Positions 8,001 to 17,645 of a stretch of DNA of 64,000 bases are shown here, piece after piece (position 1 is the first letter of the stretch; every line of letters starts with the position of its first letter). The notes below the pieces were generated by a model. It saw only the letters and a list, made by a program, of their open reading frames with translations. It did no database searches and was not told the origin of the DNA. The DNA is from Thermoleptolyngbya sichuanensis A183 (lineage in GTDB: Bacteria; Cyanobacteriota; Cyanobacteriia; Elainellales; Elainellaceae), in contig NZ_CP053661.1 in the NCBI RefSeq assembly GCF_013177315.1, forward strand, positions 1,364,001 through 1,428,000, given 5' to 3'. Both the position numbers and the translations under genes were made by a program.

Positions 8001-10061
8001 CTAGTGCAACTCCTGAAGCAATTGCTGAAGCTGCTGCTTCAGGCTGTCCTGCGTTTGCTCTTGGGCGATGATGCTGGCTTGGAGGCGATCGCGCTCGTCT
8101 TCTAGGTGGCTCATTTTGGCTGCCAGCTTCTCGCGCAGGTCATTTTCGCTGCCGCTGTTATTCAAGGGCTGCAATTTTTTGGCAATGCCTTCCTGCTCGT
8201 CAGAGAGGCGATCGCGCTTTTTGGCAAGCTTCTGGATTTCCCGCTGCGTTTGGGCAATCTGCTGATGCAGGTCTAGAATGCCGCGCAACTCCTGAAACAG
8301 GCTGGCGTTGATAAATTTGTTGTGCAGGTACGCCTGGAGAGTCTGGTAATCCAGGTTGAGGATTTGTTCGTCTCGAGAAATTTTTCGGCGCTGCTGCACG
8401 CGAAACTCGCTCTGCTGCCGGGGGGCGATCGCCAGCTTCCAGCGCTGAAACTCAGCCGTCTGCTCCATCGGCTCCACCGTCTCAAACAACTCGTAGCCGC
8501 TGAGAATGCGCTGCTCAATCACCAAAGCAATGGGATAGGTGTTGCGGTTGTCGATGCGGTAGACGGTCTGGCGGGTTTCCCACTGGTCATGAACGAGGTA
8601 GTCACCTTTCCCAAGGGCGATCGCCGCCGTTTCCAGGCGTGACTCGTCTTCCCGCAAAATCTGCACGCCCAAATCCACAGCGTAGGGCACAAAAAACTCG
8701 CCCTCAGCAGGCGTAAAGCTCAGCACTGCTTCCCCCACGTAGTTCTCTGCCTCCAGCACCGTCGCCGGGCCGCGCTCTAGGGTCAGCCCAGTCGTGTTGG
8801 TCGCGACGATGGTCACCACTGGATGGTCTGGCATTTTTTCAGCGTTGAACCAGTGCTGTTTGCGGCTGGCCAGCGTTGCGCCCAAAATCGGCACCATCGC
8901 GCTCTGTCCCCGCTTGATCGTGACCGGAATGCCCACGTCGTACTGAAACAACTCGCCCCGCGCCACGCCCGTTGCCTGAACCTGAGTTGCCTGGGCCAGG
9001 TCGCGGCGGGCAGATTTGAACCGACTGCTGCCCATGCCTGGAGCCGCTAGCTCTGCATCTAAATCAGACTCGTAGAAGTTGGAATCCCTATCGAGTAAGC
9101 TGTGCGACACAGATGCCACATCGATATGTGAATATAGGCGACCTTCTTCAAAGCTGACGGGGCCCGCCACCGTTCGCGCTTCGTCCTCGACAGTGGGGCG
9201 ATCGACAAAGCGGGGCGTGTAGAGGTCGTAGATAAAGCTGATGGGCTGTCCCGCGATCAGCGTTAGGGAGACATCTTCGAGATCTTCATCGAGCTGGTTG
9301 TCCACAATGCCCCAGCCCTGGATGAATAGCTGACCGCTGTCGCTGTTGTCGGCAACACCACTGCCCTCGGCAGGTGCATCGGGCGTGTAGCCGAGGCGAT
9401 AGCTGACGCGCCAAGTGGGGCTGGGAGCAACATAGCTAACTAGCAGATCTTGATTGGGGCGATCGAGAAAAATGGTGACGCTGCGCTGTTCCTCGCGGGA
9501 TTGGCTCAAGTCCAGCACATAGCGCAGATCATCGCCGCTGCGAGCATCCAAAATATCCAGACCCCGCACCTGAGACAGCAGAAACGTCCGCAGGCTAGGC
9601 GTGCTGTCGGCTTCGCTGCCTGTGGTCATGATGGCGACTAGAGTTTGCTCTGGCTTTTCGGCAATCTGGTTTAGCCCCACCATGCAGCCGCTGACCACAA
9701 ACTCGGAGCCAGACGCGCTGATGATCCGCTCCTGCGCCCCGTCGGTTTCGCCGCCAGCGATATGGAGCCGCACCTGACAACCCCGCAGCGATCGCACCAA
9801 ATCTAGCCAGGCCTGGCGATCGCTCAACACCAGCGGCGCTTTGCTCAGCGCGTCTTGCTTCTCTTCCGGCGTTTCATAGGACACGTTCACCACCTGCCCA
9901 TCGCCCTGGGGAAAGGCCGCCAAGCTTTTGAGGATATCGTTCATTTCCTCTTTTTTGAACGTCAAGGTGACGGAGGACTCTGGCCCCAAAGCCCCCAAGC
10001 GCTCAAAGAAACCGACCCCGTGCTTGTATAGCACCATGCGCTTTACCGGTAAGTTGGGCAT
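8001..10061 (-). CDS. Large DUF4139-type protein with C-terminal coiled coil
   Basis: A 686-residue protein, start MPNLPVKRMVLYKHGVGFFER. The N-terminal part and the middle (LLVSYVAPSPTWRVSYRLGY, NRNTYPIALVIEQRI) resemble the DUF4139 beta-rich domain known from mucoidy-inhibitor-A-like proteins. The last 90 residues are Gln/Leu/Lys/Glu-rich with heptads, a likely coiled coil. No signal peptide or membrane span is evident, and no catalytic motif was recognised. It is convergent with the zinc-ribbon/FHA gene and divergent from the second FHA gene. Function is unknown; a structural or scaffold role is possible. Confidence 0.65.
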   Translation of the reverse strand: MPNLPVKRMVLYKHGVGFFERLGALGPESSVTLTFKKEEMNDILKSLAAFPQGDGQVVNVSYETPEEKQDALSKAPLVLSDRQAWLDLVRSLRGCQVRLHIAGGETDGAQERIISASGSEFVVSGCMVGLNQIAEKPEQTLVAIMTTGSEADSTPSLRTFLLSQVRGLDILDARSGDDLRYVLDLSQSREEQRSVTIFLDRPNQDLLVSYVAPSPTWRVSYRLGYTPDAPAEGSGVADNSDSGQLFIQGWGIVDNQLDEDLEDVSLTLIAGQPISFIYDLYTPRFVDRPTVEDEARTVAGPVSFEEGRLYSHIDVASVSHSLLDRDSNFYESDLDAELAAPGMGSSRFKSARRDLAQATQVQATGVARGELFQYDVGIPVTIKRGQSAMVPILGATLASRKQHWFNAEKMPDHPVVTIVATNTTGLTLERGPATVLEAENYVGEAVLSFTPAEGEFFVPYAVDLGVQILREDESRLETAAIALGKGDYLVHDQWETRQTVYRIDNRNTYPIALVIEQRILSGYELFETVEPMEQTAEFQRWKLAIAPRQQSEFRVQQRRKISRDEQILNLDYQTLQAYLHNKFINASLFQELRGILDLHQQIAQTQREIQKLAKKRDRLSDEQEGIAKKLQPLNNSGSENDLREKLAAKMSHLEDERDRLQASIIAQEQTQDSLKQQLQQLLQELH

Positions 10062-10556
10062 GACAGACGTTTTCCTCCAGCATCAACAATGACCGAAATG
10101 ACCGATCTATCAAGAATGCAGATCTATCAAGAATGCAGAAGAATACAGGACAGACCGGAAATCGCCTCAAATACCCCAGCAGCCTCACACAGACCCTCAA
10201 AACATTGGCACACATTGGCACTTCCTAGAGTTCCCAGCCTATTCTAGATTGAGGCAGTCTTGTCCAGATTTGCCCCCTACGCGAAAGTCAAGTTGACCAG
10301 ACCTGGCCATAAAGTTTGCATTTGCTTTTAAGAAAGCGACATAGGATTGCAGCGTAGGATTTAGGATGAGTGGATGATGAATGCCAGCCGTTGTTTCACC
10401 CTACGGCCAGCAGCCTGTCGGATCAGTCACAATACTTGATCAGCCCCAAGATTCAGTTTCAAATTTCAGCCATAAAATTCAGTCGCCCTGCCATCAGGCA
10501 TCTCTTCCTGAAAATTTGCCACTCTGTTCTTTCGCCGTAGGTTTTGCGTCACGAGT
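10062..10556. other. Divergent intergenic region
   Basis: About 500 bases between the DUF4139 gene and the second FHA gene. It contains a 17-bp direct repeat GATCTATCAAGAATGCA twice in tandem (10104-10137). No gene recognised. Confidence 0.5.
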
Positions 10557-11075
10557 GTGATTACTTTATCCCTTCTGCATCCGGTCAAGCAGGTTCCAGC
10601 CCAGGTTTGGAAGTTTGAAAATGAGTCGGTGATTCGCATTGGGCGAGCGACCGATAATAATGTGATTCTCTACAGCGCTGTCGTGTCTCGCCATCATGTA
10701 GAGCTGCGTCGGGTTGGCGCAAATTGGGAAATTGTTAACTTGGGCACAAACGGTACCTACCTGGACGGCAAGCGAATTACGCAAGTCCCACTGACGGATG
10801 GCGCAGTGATTCGGCTGGCCCGCTCTGGGCCGAATATTAAGATTCGCCTGGGCAGCGAAAACGGTGATGACCCACCCACGACCGGATTGGTGAGCGATCG
10901 CACGGTTGGGCAGCCTGCCTCCGATTTGCCCCAAGCCCCAACCGAAATCACCCGCGGTCGGCAGGAGGGCGATCCAGACTCTCCCGACGCAGCGACCAAA
11001 ATCCATCGCCCACCGACTCCCGGCGGGGCAATTCCAGTGCCGCCCCATTTGCAGTTGCCTGATCCACCAACTTGA
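10557..11075 (+). CDS. FHA-domain protein with disordered tail
   Basis: A 172-residue protein starting at a GTG. The first 100 residues are an FHA domain: VIRIGRATDNNVIL, SRHHVELRR and NLGTNGTYLDGKRI carry the Gly-Arg, Ser-x-x-His and Asn-Gly residues of phosphothreonine recognition. The tail (about 105-172) is rich in Pro, Asp and Thr and probably disordered, offering phosphorylation sites. The GTG start is placed by the FHA domain beginning almost at once; no strong Shine-Dalgarno sequence was seen. A kinase-linked adaptor role is likely but the partner is unknown. Confidence 0.75.
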   Translation: MITLSLLHPVKQVPAQVWKFENESVIRIGRATDNNVILYSAVVSRHHVELRRVGANWEIVNLGTNGTYLDGKRITQVPLTDGAVIRLARSGPNIKIRLGSENGDDPPTTGLVSDRTVGQPASDLPQAPTEITRGRQEGDPDSPDAATKIHRPPTPGGAIPVPPHLQLPDPPT

Positions 11076-11168
11076 GTAGGAGGCGCTGCCGCTAGTGGCC
11101 TTCTAGGGCGTCCCTCTCTCTCTGTCTCTCTAGGGATTTCAGGTGTTGTGAACTGCTGACTAAACCGT

Positions 11169-11213
11169 GACCTGGCAAGTTTTGACCTGGCAAGTTTTGA
11201 CCTGGCAAGGTTT
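11169..11213. repeat. 15-bp tandem repeat GACCTGGCAAGTTTT
   Basis: Three tandem units, the last one diverging at its end, between the FHA gene and the M50-type gene. Confidence 0.8.
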
Positions 11214-11343
11214 CGAGTAGGCTATGCCCAGTGCCCCAGAGTTACGCCTGGAATCATGCCTGGAGTGGCACAGGGGGCGATCCACGGAGGCAAGCGCTAG
11301 AGTTGAGTCATGGTTCTGCAAGACTCCTCCTTCAAGCCCTGCC

Positions 11344-12105
11344 ATGACGAATCGCTGGAACAAAGACAATCCGTTTGATGACCCGCAACGGTGGGATGGC
11401 TCCGACTCCAAGTCTGACCGGGTGGGGTTGACCTGGCTGGTCGCAGCGGCGATCGCCACCAGTCTGCTCTGGCAATTGCCCATTGGCAACTACATCCTGT
11501 ATCCCTTCAGCATTTTGGCGACCTGGTTTCATGAAATGGGGCATGGACTCATGGCCATGCTGCTGGGCGGCAACTTCCAGCAGTTGCAGATGTTTCCCAA
11601 CGGCTCTGGCTTTGCGGTTCACAGCGGCAGTTTGTTTTTGGGGCCCGTGGGTTGGGCGCTGGTGGCGGCGGCGGGGCCGATGGGGCCGCCGATCGCTGGG
11701 GCGCTGTTTATTCTGGCATCGCGCAGCCGCCAGATGGCCCGCTATGCGCTGCTGTTTTTGGGGGCAATGCTGATTGGGTCGGCGCTCATCTGGGTGCGAT
11801 CGCTCTTTGGGCTGGTGGCCGTGCCGTTTCTGGGGGCTGCGGTGCTGGCGATCGCCCTCTCCGGCTATCCCTGGCTCCAGGTCTTCGCGATCCAATTTCT
11901 GGGTGTGCAGGCGTGCGTCAGCACCTATCACCAGATGGATTATCTGTTCACCCGCCAAGCCAATATCGGCGGGCAAGTCCTCCTGTCGGACTCTGGGCAA
12001 ATCGCTCAAAACCTGCTGTTGCCCTACTGGTTTTGGGGCGGGCTAATGGCGATCGCCTCGCTGCTGTTGCTGGTCAAGAGCCTCCAGATCGCCTATCGAA
12101 ATTAA
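11344..12105 (+). CDS. M50-type membrane zinc metalloprotease-like protein
   Basis: A 253-residue membrane protein with several hydrophobic segments. The first, ending ATWFHEMGHGLMAMLLGG, contains a zinc-protease HExxH (HEMGH, residues 63-67), the hallmark of site-2/M50 intramembrane proteases. A second small-residue-rich membrane segment follows (GPVGWALVAAAGPMGPPIAGAL). The ATG at 11344 is preferred to one at 11224, because the latter adds 40 residues without family character. A second metal-ligand Asp motif was not clearly located, so activity is not certain. The stop codon touches a mobile hairpin element at 12110. Confidence 0.65.
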   Translation: MTNRWNKDNPFDDPQRWDGSDSKSDRVGLTWLVAAAIATSLLWQLPIGNYILYPFSILATWFHEMGHGLMAMLLGGNFQQLQMFPNGSGFAVHSGSLFLGPVGWALVAAAGPMGPPIAGALFILASRSRQMARYALLFLGAMLIGSALIWVRSLFGLVAVPFLGAAVLAIALSGYPWLQVFAIQFLGVQACVSTYHQMDYLFTRQANIGGQVLLSDSGQIAQNLLLPYWFWGGLMAIASLLLLVKSLQIAYRN

Positions 12106-12109
12106 GGGA

Positions 12110-12201
12110 TAGGACTTACGCAATTGGACAATGTCTCGCGGGCGCAGCCCAGGAGATATTGTCCAAAATCCAAAGAGCTTATCGCAAGTGCGTAAGTCCT
12201 G
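12110..12201 (+). repeat. Mobile hairpin element, family A, copy 1
   Basis: A non-coding element of about 92 bp with inverted ends TAGGACTTACGCA / TGCGTAAGTCCTG and an inner inverted repeat (GGACAATGTCTCGCGGGC type). The 6-bp sequence AAGGGA flanks it on both sides (12104-12109 and 12202-12207), a target-site duplication. Related copies lie at 28290, 31991, 53481 and 60725. Confidence 0.85.
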
Positions 12202-12380
12202 AAGGGATTTGGATTCGGAGGTGAGGCAGCAAACAGAGTTTTGCCAATCGCTTGCCTAAGATAAAATTTTGCAGCAGCTCATGCAGGGTGCTGAAACCAA
12301 TAGGCACTTTGGCCTGTGCAGGTGAAACTCGCCGTCAAACCTGATTCTCAACCCCAATCCCAACGCTTTACCCCTTGAAC

Positions 12381-13109
12381 ATGGCTCGAGGCGACCAAAT
12401 CTACGTTATGCGACCGCTCGCTGGCATGGACGGTGTGTATGAACACCACGGCATCGACTGCGGCGATGGCAGCGTCATTCACTACAGCAAAGCCACCGAG
12501 CCGCCGACGATTCGCCAGACAGAGTTTTCGGCGTTTTCCTGGGGCAACCGGGTGTTCGTCAAGCAATACACCGTTTGCTATTTGCCCGATATCGTGATCG
12601 AACGGGCCGAGAGTCGGCTGGGTGAACAGCGCTATAGCTTGCTCGAAAACAATTGCGAACACTTTGCGACCTGGTGCAAAACGGGCCGCAGCGTCAGCGA
12701 ACAGCTTGCAACCTTTGGACTCGATGCCGCCATGCTCAACCCCCGCAGTTCTCGCCGCATGATGGAAGACGCAGTGCTGGCGAACGACCCTGCAATGGCG
12801 CTGCAACAGTTCGACCAGGCGCGACGGAATATGGCGATCGCCTGCGACCAACTCCAGCGACAAATACAGGTAGCCCAGAAAGACATGGACACCTGGCATC
12901 GGATCGCAGAACTGGCCCTCAAGCAAGGCAAAGAACCCGCCGCCCGCGCTGCGTTGGAGCGAAAAGTCGCCGCCAAACGCGAACTCACCGACTATCAATC
13001 CCAACTCGACCAGCTCGACATCCTCGCAGCCGACCTAGAGCGTAACGCGGCAGCCCTACACCAGCGAATTGCGCTCTCTACTTCGCCAGAGCATCAGGAT
13101 TGGGGCTGA
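12381..13109 (+). CDS. LRAT-like (NlpC/P60 superfamily) protein with coiled-coil tail
   Basis: A 242-residue protein. The N-terminal 110 residues fit the LRAT/H-box fold, a permuted NlpC/P60 thiol hydrolase/acyltransferase: a first His in VYEHHGIDCGDGSVIHY and the catalytic Cys in NNCEHFATWC. Residues 140-240 are helical and Gln/Ala/Glu-rich (several heptad-like runs), probably a coiled coil. The ATG at 12381 is preferred over a TTG two codons upstream. Eukaryotic relatives move acyl chains between phospholipids; bacterial members are mostly uncharacterised. No signal peptide, so probably cytoplasmic. Confidence 0.7.
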   Translation: MARGDQIYVMRPLAGMDGVYEHHGIDCGDGSVIHYSKATEPPTIRQTEFSAFSWGNRVFVKQYTVCYLPDIVIERAESRLGEQRYSLLENNCEHFATWCKTGRSVSEQLATFGLDAAMLNPRSSRRMMEDAVLANDPAMALQQFDQARRNMAIACDQLQRQIQVAQKDMDTWHRIAELALKQGKEPAARAALERKVAAKRELTDYQSQLDQLDILAADLERNAAALHQRIALSTSPEHQDWG

Positions 13110-13286
13110 ACCTGAGTTTTGCGCCGGTTTTGGACTTTGGATTTTAGATTGACAATTTTGGATGAGAGCTTTTGGCACCGCCCAAAATCCCAACTCTACA
13201 ATCCAAAATTGCCGAGATCTTTCAGAGGGGTTGCCGAAAGCCTCCACACAGCTTCCACAAAGCCCCCACTAAGCCCCCACTAAGCC

Positions 13287-13898
13287 CTAATTGGCGCTGA
13301 CCACCGTCGGGCGACTGCCGACCGAATGCTTATCGATCACCTGATCAATCAAGCCGTAGTCCATCGCTTCCTTAGCAGACATGAAAAAGTCGCGCTCAGT
13401 ATCGCGCTCAATGCGCTCTAGGGGCTGCCCTGTGTGCTTTGCCAGCCAGCGGTTGAGATTTTGTTTGTGGTAGAGAATTTCTTTTGCCTGAATCTCGATG
13501 TCTGTTGCCTGACCCTGGGCACCGCCGAGGGGTTGGTGAATCATAATCCGCGAGTGGGGCAGGCTCATCCGCTTGCCCTTAGCGCCAGCGCTCAGAAGAA
13601 ATGCGCCCATGCTGGCGGCTAGCCCGACACAAATCGTGCAAACATCCGGGCGCACATGGTTCATGGTGTCAAAAATGCCCATGCCAGCAGTCACAGAGCC
13701 GCCTGGAGAGTTGATATAGAGATAGATGTCCTTTTCGGGATCTTCGGCTTCTAGAAACAGCATTTGCGCCACGATCAGATTCGCAACGTCAGAATCGACA
13801 GGCTGTCCTAGAAAAATGATGCGCTCCCGCAGCAGACGCGAATAGATGTCAAAGGCGCGTTCGCCGCGACCCGATTGTTCAATAACGGTAGGAATCAT
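13287..13898 (-). CDS. clpP: ATP-dependent Clp protease proteolytic subunit
   Basis: ClpP (203 residues) forms the tetradecameric peptidase chamber fed by ClpC or ClpX. The catalytic Ser is at residue 96 ([10 protein letters not shown]), His at 121 ([11 protein letters not shown]), and the Asp lies in the following helix region. The oligomerisation segment [11 protein letters not shown] is intact. This copy keeps the full triad, unlike the inactive ClpR relatives. Cyanobacteria have several clpP genes, often paired with clpX or another clpP/R; no partner is adjacent here, so the paralogue number is not assigned. Confidence 0.93.
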   Translation of the reverse strand: MIPTVIEQSGRGERAFDIYSRLLRERIIFLGQPVDSDVANLIVAQMLFLEAEDPEKDIYLYINSPGGSVTAGMGIFDTMNHVRPDVCTICVGLAASMGAFLLSAGAKGKRMSLPHSRIMIHQPLGGAQGQATDIEIQAKEILYHKQNLNRWLAKHTGQPLERIERDTERDFFMSAKEAMDYGLIDQVIDKHSVGSRPTVVSAN

Positions 13899-14030
13899 GG
13901 AGCCTTTCCCAAGTAGAACCTTTCTACTTATTTTAAGCCGTGTTTTGTTAAGCCGTGTTTTGAAAGTCGTCGCTGAGGGTTTAAAGCGGGTGGCTCCGAC
14001 CCAGGAAGCACACCCCTAATGCTCTCTCGT

Positions 14031-14441
14031 CTATCGGCGCGGAAAGTCTTCTGGGTCAGCGATGGGGTTCAGGGGGTTGGGCGATTCAGCAGGAGGCTCA
14101 TCTAGCAGGTGGCGCAAGAGCGATCGCAGCTTCATGCGACTAATGTAGGGCCAGCCACCTTCGGCCTCCATATCGCGCAGCAGGGCGTAGAGCGAATGGC
14201 GATTTTTGGGCAGCGTTTCTTGAAACATCGTGTCGCGGATTTCTTGATGCAGCTTTTCTAGCAGGCGCAATAGCCGCAACAGCGCAACGCCATCGCCTTC
14301 AGACGCTTTGGCGGTTTCCTGTACCTGTTGGGCGATCGCCTCTAGATGGCGCTGAAGTGTCTCCTGAGGCTGGAGCGCTTGCTCCAAACTTGCCAGATCT
14401 GGATGAGATGGGCGATCGCCTCCATTATCCTGCTCGTTCAT
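14031..14441 (-). CDS. Conserved cyanobacterial protein of unknown function
   Basis: A 136-residue soluble protein with no domain I can name. The ATG at 14441 (MNEQDNGGD) is preferred over a start seven codons upstream. A helical, Gln/Leu-rich middle (QETLQRHLEAIAQQVQETA, LRLLRLLEKLHQEIRDTMF) is followed by SLYALLRDMEAEGGWPYISRMKLRSLLRHLL and a proline-rich end. The alternating charged helices suggest a protein-interaction role. It stands alone between clpP and psbO. Confidence 0.5.
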   Translation of the reverse strand: MNEQDNGGDRPSHPDLASLEQALQPQETLQRHLEAIAQQVQETAKASEGDGVALLRLLRLLEKLHQEIRDTMFQETLPKNRHSLYALLRDMEAEGGWPYISRMKLRSLLRHLLDEPPAESPNPLNPIADPEDFPRR

Positions 14442-14834
14442 GCCGCTCCACGCTCCACACAACTGAGAAACAACTGCTGAGAAACAACTGCAAAAGAATT
14501 TGCGAAAGAATCACGAAAGAACTCTGCAACACCTATGAAACACTTGTTCCATGCAATTTTCTATACATTTCTACACAATTCACGTCCCTTATCATCTACG
14601 CCAAAGCCAGGATTTACTCTAAAGTCTCGCCCTGAAGTCTTACGAAGTCGGTCTGTTCCAGAAACAAGCGCACAAGGTCTTGTAAAATTCAACATTAGAG
14701 TATCAGACACAATCTGTTAGATTTGTTCGACTAATCTTGTTCGATCAAACATTCGACCCAACAGACCTACGAATTCATCCACTAGAATTCATCCACCACC
14801 AAGCCATATCAAGATTGAGATATCGAGGTTGACC
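14442..14834. other. Leader region of psbO
   Basis: About 390 bases between the start of the leftward gene and psbO. AT-rich, with several TTCGA and ATTCATCCA short repeats. It should contain the psbO promoter, but no convincing -35/-10 pair was fixed by eye. Confidence 0.35.
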
Positions 14835-15665
14835 ATGAGGTATCGCGCTCTAATTGTCGCGCTGATTGCGCTCTGTATGGGGTTTCTCACTGCCTGTAGC
14901 AGCGGCACCCCTACCGCCGCCAGCGGCCCGCTCACCTATGAGCAAATCCGAGGCACTGGTCTAGCTAACAAATGCCCTACTCTTGACACCATCAAGCGGG
15001 GTTCCATTCCGATTGACCCCAGTGAGACTTACAAAATCGTCGATCTGTGCCTGGAACCGACCAACTACGCTGTGAAGACAGAGCCAGCAAACAAACGCCA
15101 AGAGGCAGAATTTGTGGCTGGCAGACCGTTGACACGCTATACCTCCAGCCTCGACCAGGTGCGAGGCACGCTAAAGGTCAACCCCGATCGTAGCCTCACC
15201 TTCATCGAAGAAGAAGGCTTTGATTTCCAGGCCATCACTGTGCTGCTGCCCGGTGGAGAGGAAGTCCCTTTCCTGTTCACCATCAAGGACTTGGTTGCTA
15301 CAACTCAGCCTGGATTGGACAGCATCTCTGCCTCCACGGACTTCGAGGGTGAGTTTAAGGTGCCCTCCTACCGCACGTCTAACTTCCTTGATCCCAAAGG
15401 TCGCGGTCTGACGGCGGGCTACGATAATGCAGTTGCGCTGCCTGCCCAGGCCGACAGCGATGAACTTCAGCGCGAAAATAAAAAGGCGTTTAAGACGGGT
15501 CGTGGCAATATCTCCTTCCAGATTGCCAAGATCAATGCCGCAACGGGCGAGATCGCTGGAACTTTCCTGAGTGAGCAGCCTTCAGATACTGACATGGGTG
15601 GCAAGGAACCTCTGGATGTTCGTATTCAGGGGCTATTCTACGCTCGGATTGAACCCGCTGCGTAG
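14835..15665 (+). CDS. psbO: Photosystem II manganese-stabilising protein PsbO
   Basis: PsbO (276 residues) is the 33-kDa extrinsic subunit that shields and stabilises the Mn4CaO5 cluster on the lumenal side of photosystem II. The signal peptide ends in a lipobox-like FLTACSSG, as in other cyanobacterial PsbO. The mature part starts near LTYEQIRGTGLANKCPTL, with the two disulfide cysteines in NKCPTL and VDLCLEP, and contains the usual GDNAVALP-like loop (YDNAVALPAQAD) and a C-terminal LDVRIQGLFYARIE. The ATG at 14835 is used; a TTG two codons earlier is possible. Single-gene unit with its own terminator. Confidence 0.97.
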   Translation: MRYRALIVALIALCMGFLTACSSGTPTAASGPLTYEQIRGTGLANKCPTLDTIKRGSIPIDPSETYKIVDLCLEPTNYAVKTEPANKRQEAEFVAGRPLTRYTSSLDQVRGTLKVNPDRSLTFIEEEGFDFQAITVLLPGGEEVPFLFTIKDLVATTQPGLDSISASTDFEGEFKVPSYRTSNFLDPKGRGLTAGYDNAVALPAQADSDELQRENKKAFKTGRGNISFQIAKINAATGEIAGTFLSEQPSDTDMGGKEPLDVRIQGLFYARIEPAA

Positions 15666-15733
15666 TCCCTCAAGACTCTATGAGAGTGACTGGCTACAGA
15701 TTTTGATCTTTTAGCCCTTCTAGATTTTGAAAC

Positions 15734-15770
15734 GAAAAGACCTGCTGGCAAGGCGCTGGCGGGTCTTTTC
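15734..15770 (+). terminator. psbO terminator
   Basis: GAAAAGACCTGC and GCGGGTCTTTTC form a stem around GGCAAGGCGCTG-type loop sequence, 68 bases after the psbO stop; the 3' arm provides the T-rich run. Confidence 0.75.
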
Positions 15771-16734
15771 ATGTTTGGGCTCAGTTTTTGGGCTAAATTT
15801 TTGGGCTAAATTATGAGGTTTCCATAAAGCTGAACTTTACTAAAACTTTAAAAAGTGCGGTTTGGAATCACGCTTTTATAAAGTCTGGAGCCAGAGAGAA
15901 TCACAGTTTTCACACCATGTAATCCTCAAAGTTAGGAGCTAAAAGGTCTACTGGAAACTACCTGTCAGCTCTGTCTAGGGCCAGTTAAACGCTGTTTCTA
16001 AAGGGCGATCGCCCTCCTTGTCTTAAAGGCGATGTCCAGTTCACTGCTCCGCCGAGGGGCGATCGCGCTTAACGCTTTCTCATGATATTGCTCCATAATA
16101 TTGGAAGCTTTCATCTTAAAATGTAAACTGCTCATCAGTGAATTCCACAGACTCGCGTCTGATTCTTTCCTCCTGATTCATTCATCAAGCCGTCTCAAAC
16201 TTTTAGAGGATCTATCCCGATCTTCATCTAATGAGGCGATTCAGGTTTTTCGACACTTCTTTCAGGTTCCGTAAAAATGCAGTTGTAGGCGTTGCCCTAA
16301 ACCAAATACCTTGAGTTCAGAAATTTTCTGGGGCCTCGTCAAGCGGCAGATTTATTACTATCAAGCAACGTTACTGGAGCTTTAGTGATTGGAGTTCGTT
16401 GTCAGAAATTTAGGATAGCTGAAACCTCTGACTTCATACGTTAGCTCACTGCTCCAAATTCGCTGCTCCAAATGCTTGCAAGTAGTAACCAGGCTCTAAG
16501 CAGCAAATAGGCTCCAGTTAACAAGCAAGAGCGTTTCTGCGCTCACTAGCCTGGTTTCACAACCTGCAAGCGACTGTTTAAGCCTCTGCTAACCTGCCAA
16601 ATTTAAGTAAGCCATTGAGTCAAGTAAGCCAGGTAACTTGAGTTTCAACTTCTCAGTTTGATACCCTTGTGCCTTTCATAGGGATGCATCTAGGTTACGG
16701 TCTCTTGGCTAACCCCATCTACCTGAATCTCGTC
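15771..16734. other. Long gene-free leader before the SigF-like gene
   Basis: Nearly 1 kb with no recognisable gene on either strand. It includes a TTTTTGGGCTAAA repeat (15784-15812) and AT-rich sequence. Room for small RNAs or a regulated promoter, but nothing specific was identified. Confidence 0.45.
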
Positions 16735-17541
16735 ATGTCTACACCCATTTCTACAGAACTTAAGACCGAAAGTTTACAACTCCTGCGAGATTATCAAACC
16801 TCTCCAACTGCCGAAATCCGCAATCAATTGGTGCAACTCAATTTTGGTTTGGTTCGCAAAGAAGCGCATCACTGGGTCAATCAATGCACCGAAAGCTATG
16901 ATGACCTGCTCCAAGTGGGAAGCCTAGGACTGATCCGTGCTATCGAGCGGTTTGACATGAGCAAGGGTCATGCCTTTAGCTCCTTCGCCATTCCCTACAT
17001 TCGTGGCGAAATTCAGCACTATCTGCGCGATAAGGGGTCTTCTGTTCGGATTCCTCGTCGCTGGCAGGCGCTTCAGCATCAAGCTGCAACCGTTACGCGC
17101 ACCCTCCAGGCAGAGCTTCATCGTTCTCCAACCGATGCTGAACTTGCCTCTGCTTTGGGAGTCTCGCTCGACGAGTGGCAAGAAATCAAACTCGCCTACC
17201 GCAATCGGCTGCCCCTCAGCCTCGATGCGCCCATGCGAGAAGAAGAGGAAGGCGCAACGCTAGGTGAAATGCTGCCCGATTCGCAATACCGCAGTTTCCA
17301 GCTTGCTCAGGAAGACCAGATCCGGCTTCAACAAGCCCTGTATCAGCTTGAAAAGCGAACCCGCGAGGTTCTGGAAGCCGTTTTTCTCTATGACTTGACG
17401 CAAAAGGAGACAGCCGAGCGCTTGGGCATTAGCGCGGTTACTGTATCCCGCCGCGTTAAGAAAGGACTGAAACTCCTGAAAGAGTCGATGCTGGGCGCAG
17501 AGCCAGCTAGTCCATCGCGAGAGATTGGACGCTCTGCTTAG
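16735..17541 (+). CDS. sigF: Group 3 RNA polymerase sigma factor, SigF-like
   Basis: A 268-residue sigma-70 family factor without region 1.1. Region 2 (DDLLQVGSLGLIRAIERFDMSKGHAFSSFAIPYIRGEIQHYLRDK, split over about 60-105) binds core polymerase and the -10 box; region 3 (RSPTDAELASALGVSLDEW) and region 4 (LTQKETAERLGISAVTVSRRVKKGL) follow. This domain layout and wording resemble cyanobacterial SigF, which in Synechocystis controls pilus and motility genes (established there, inferred here). The ATG at 16735 is preferred to one at 16669. A prepilin peptidase gene lies about 9 kb away, not linked. Confidence 0.8.
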   Translation: MSTPISTELKTESLQLLRDYQTSPTAEIRNQLVQLNFGLVRKEAHHWVNQCTESYDDLLQVGSLGLIRAIERFDMSKGHAFSSFAIPYIRGEIQHYLRDKGSSVRIPRRWQALQHQAATVTRTLQAELHRSPTDAELASALGVSLDEWQEIKLAYRNRLPLSLDAPMREEEEGATLGEMLPDSQYRSFQLAQEDQIRLQQALYQLEKRTREVLEAVFLYDLTQKETAERLGISAVTVSRRVKKGLKLLKESMLGAEPASPSREIGRSA

Positions 17542-17600
17542 GGTTCAGCGTTGCTCGCTGAATTGCTCAGCTTGCCTTTCGAGTTCATGGCTTTGTCAGT

Positions 17601-17645
17601 CCCCGATGCTGCTTCTCAGAATTAAGCAGTGTCGGGGTTTTTGCA
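17601..17645 (+). terminator. Terminator of the SigF-like gene
   Basis: CCCCGATGCTGCTT, a 9-base loop and AAGCAGTGTCGGGG form a long stem with one mismatch, followed by TTTTTGCATTTTT; 59 bases after the stop codon. Confidence 0.85.

Noticed and set aside
11224-11343. Upstream ATG as start of the M50-type protein
   Set aside because: The added residues have no membrane or family character, and the later ATG starts the acidic N-terminal segment directly.
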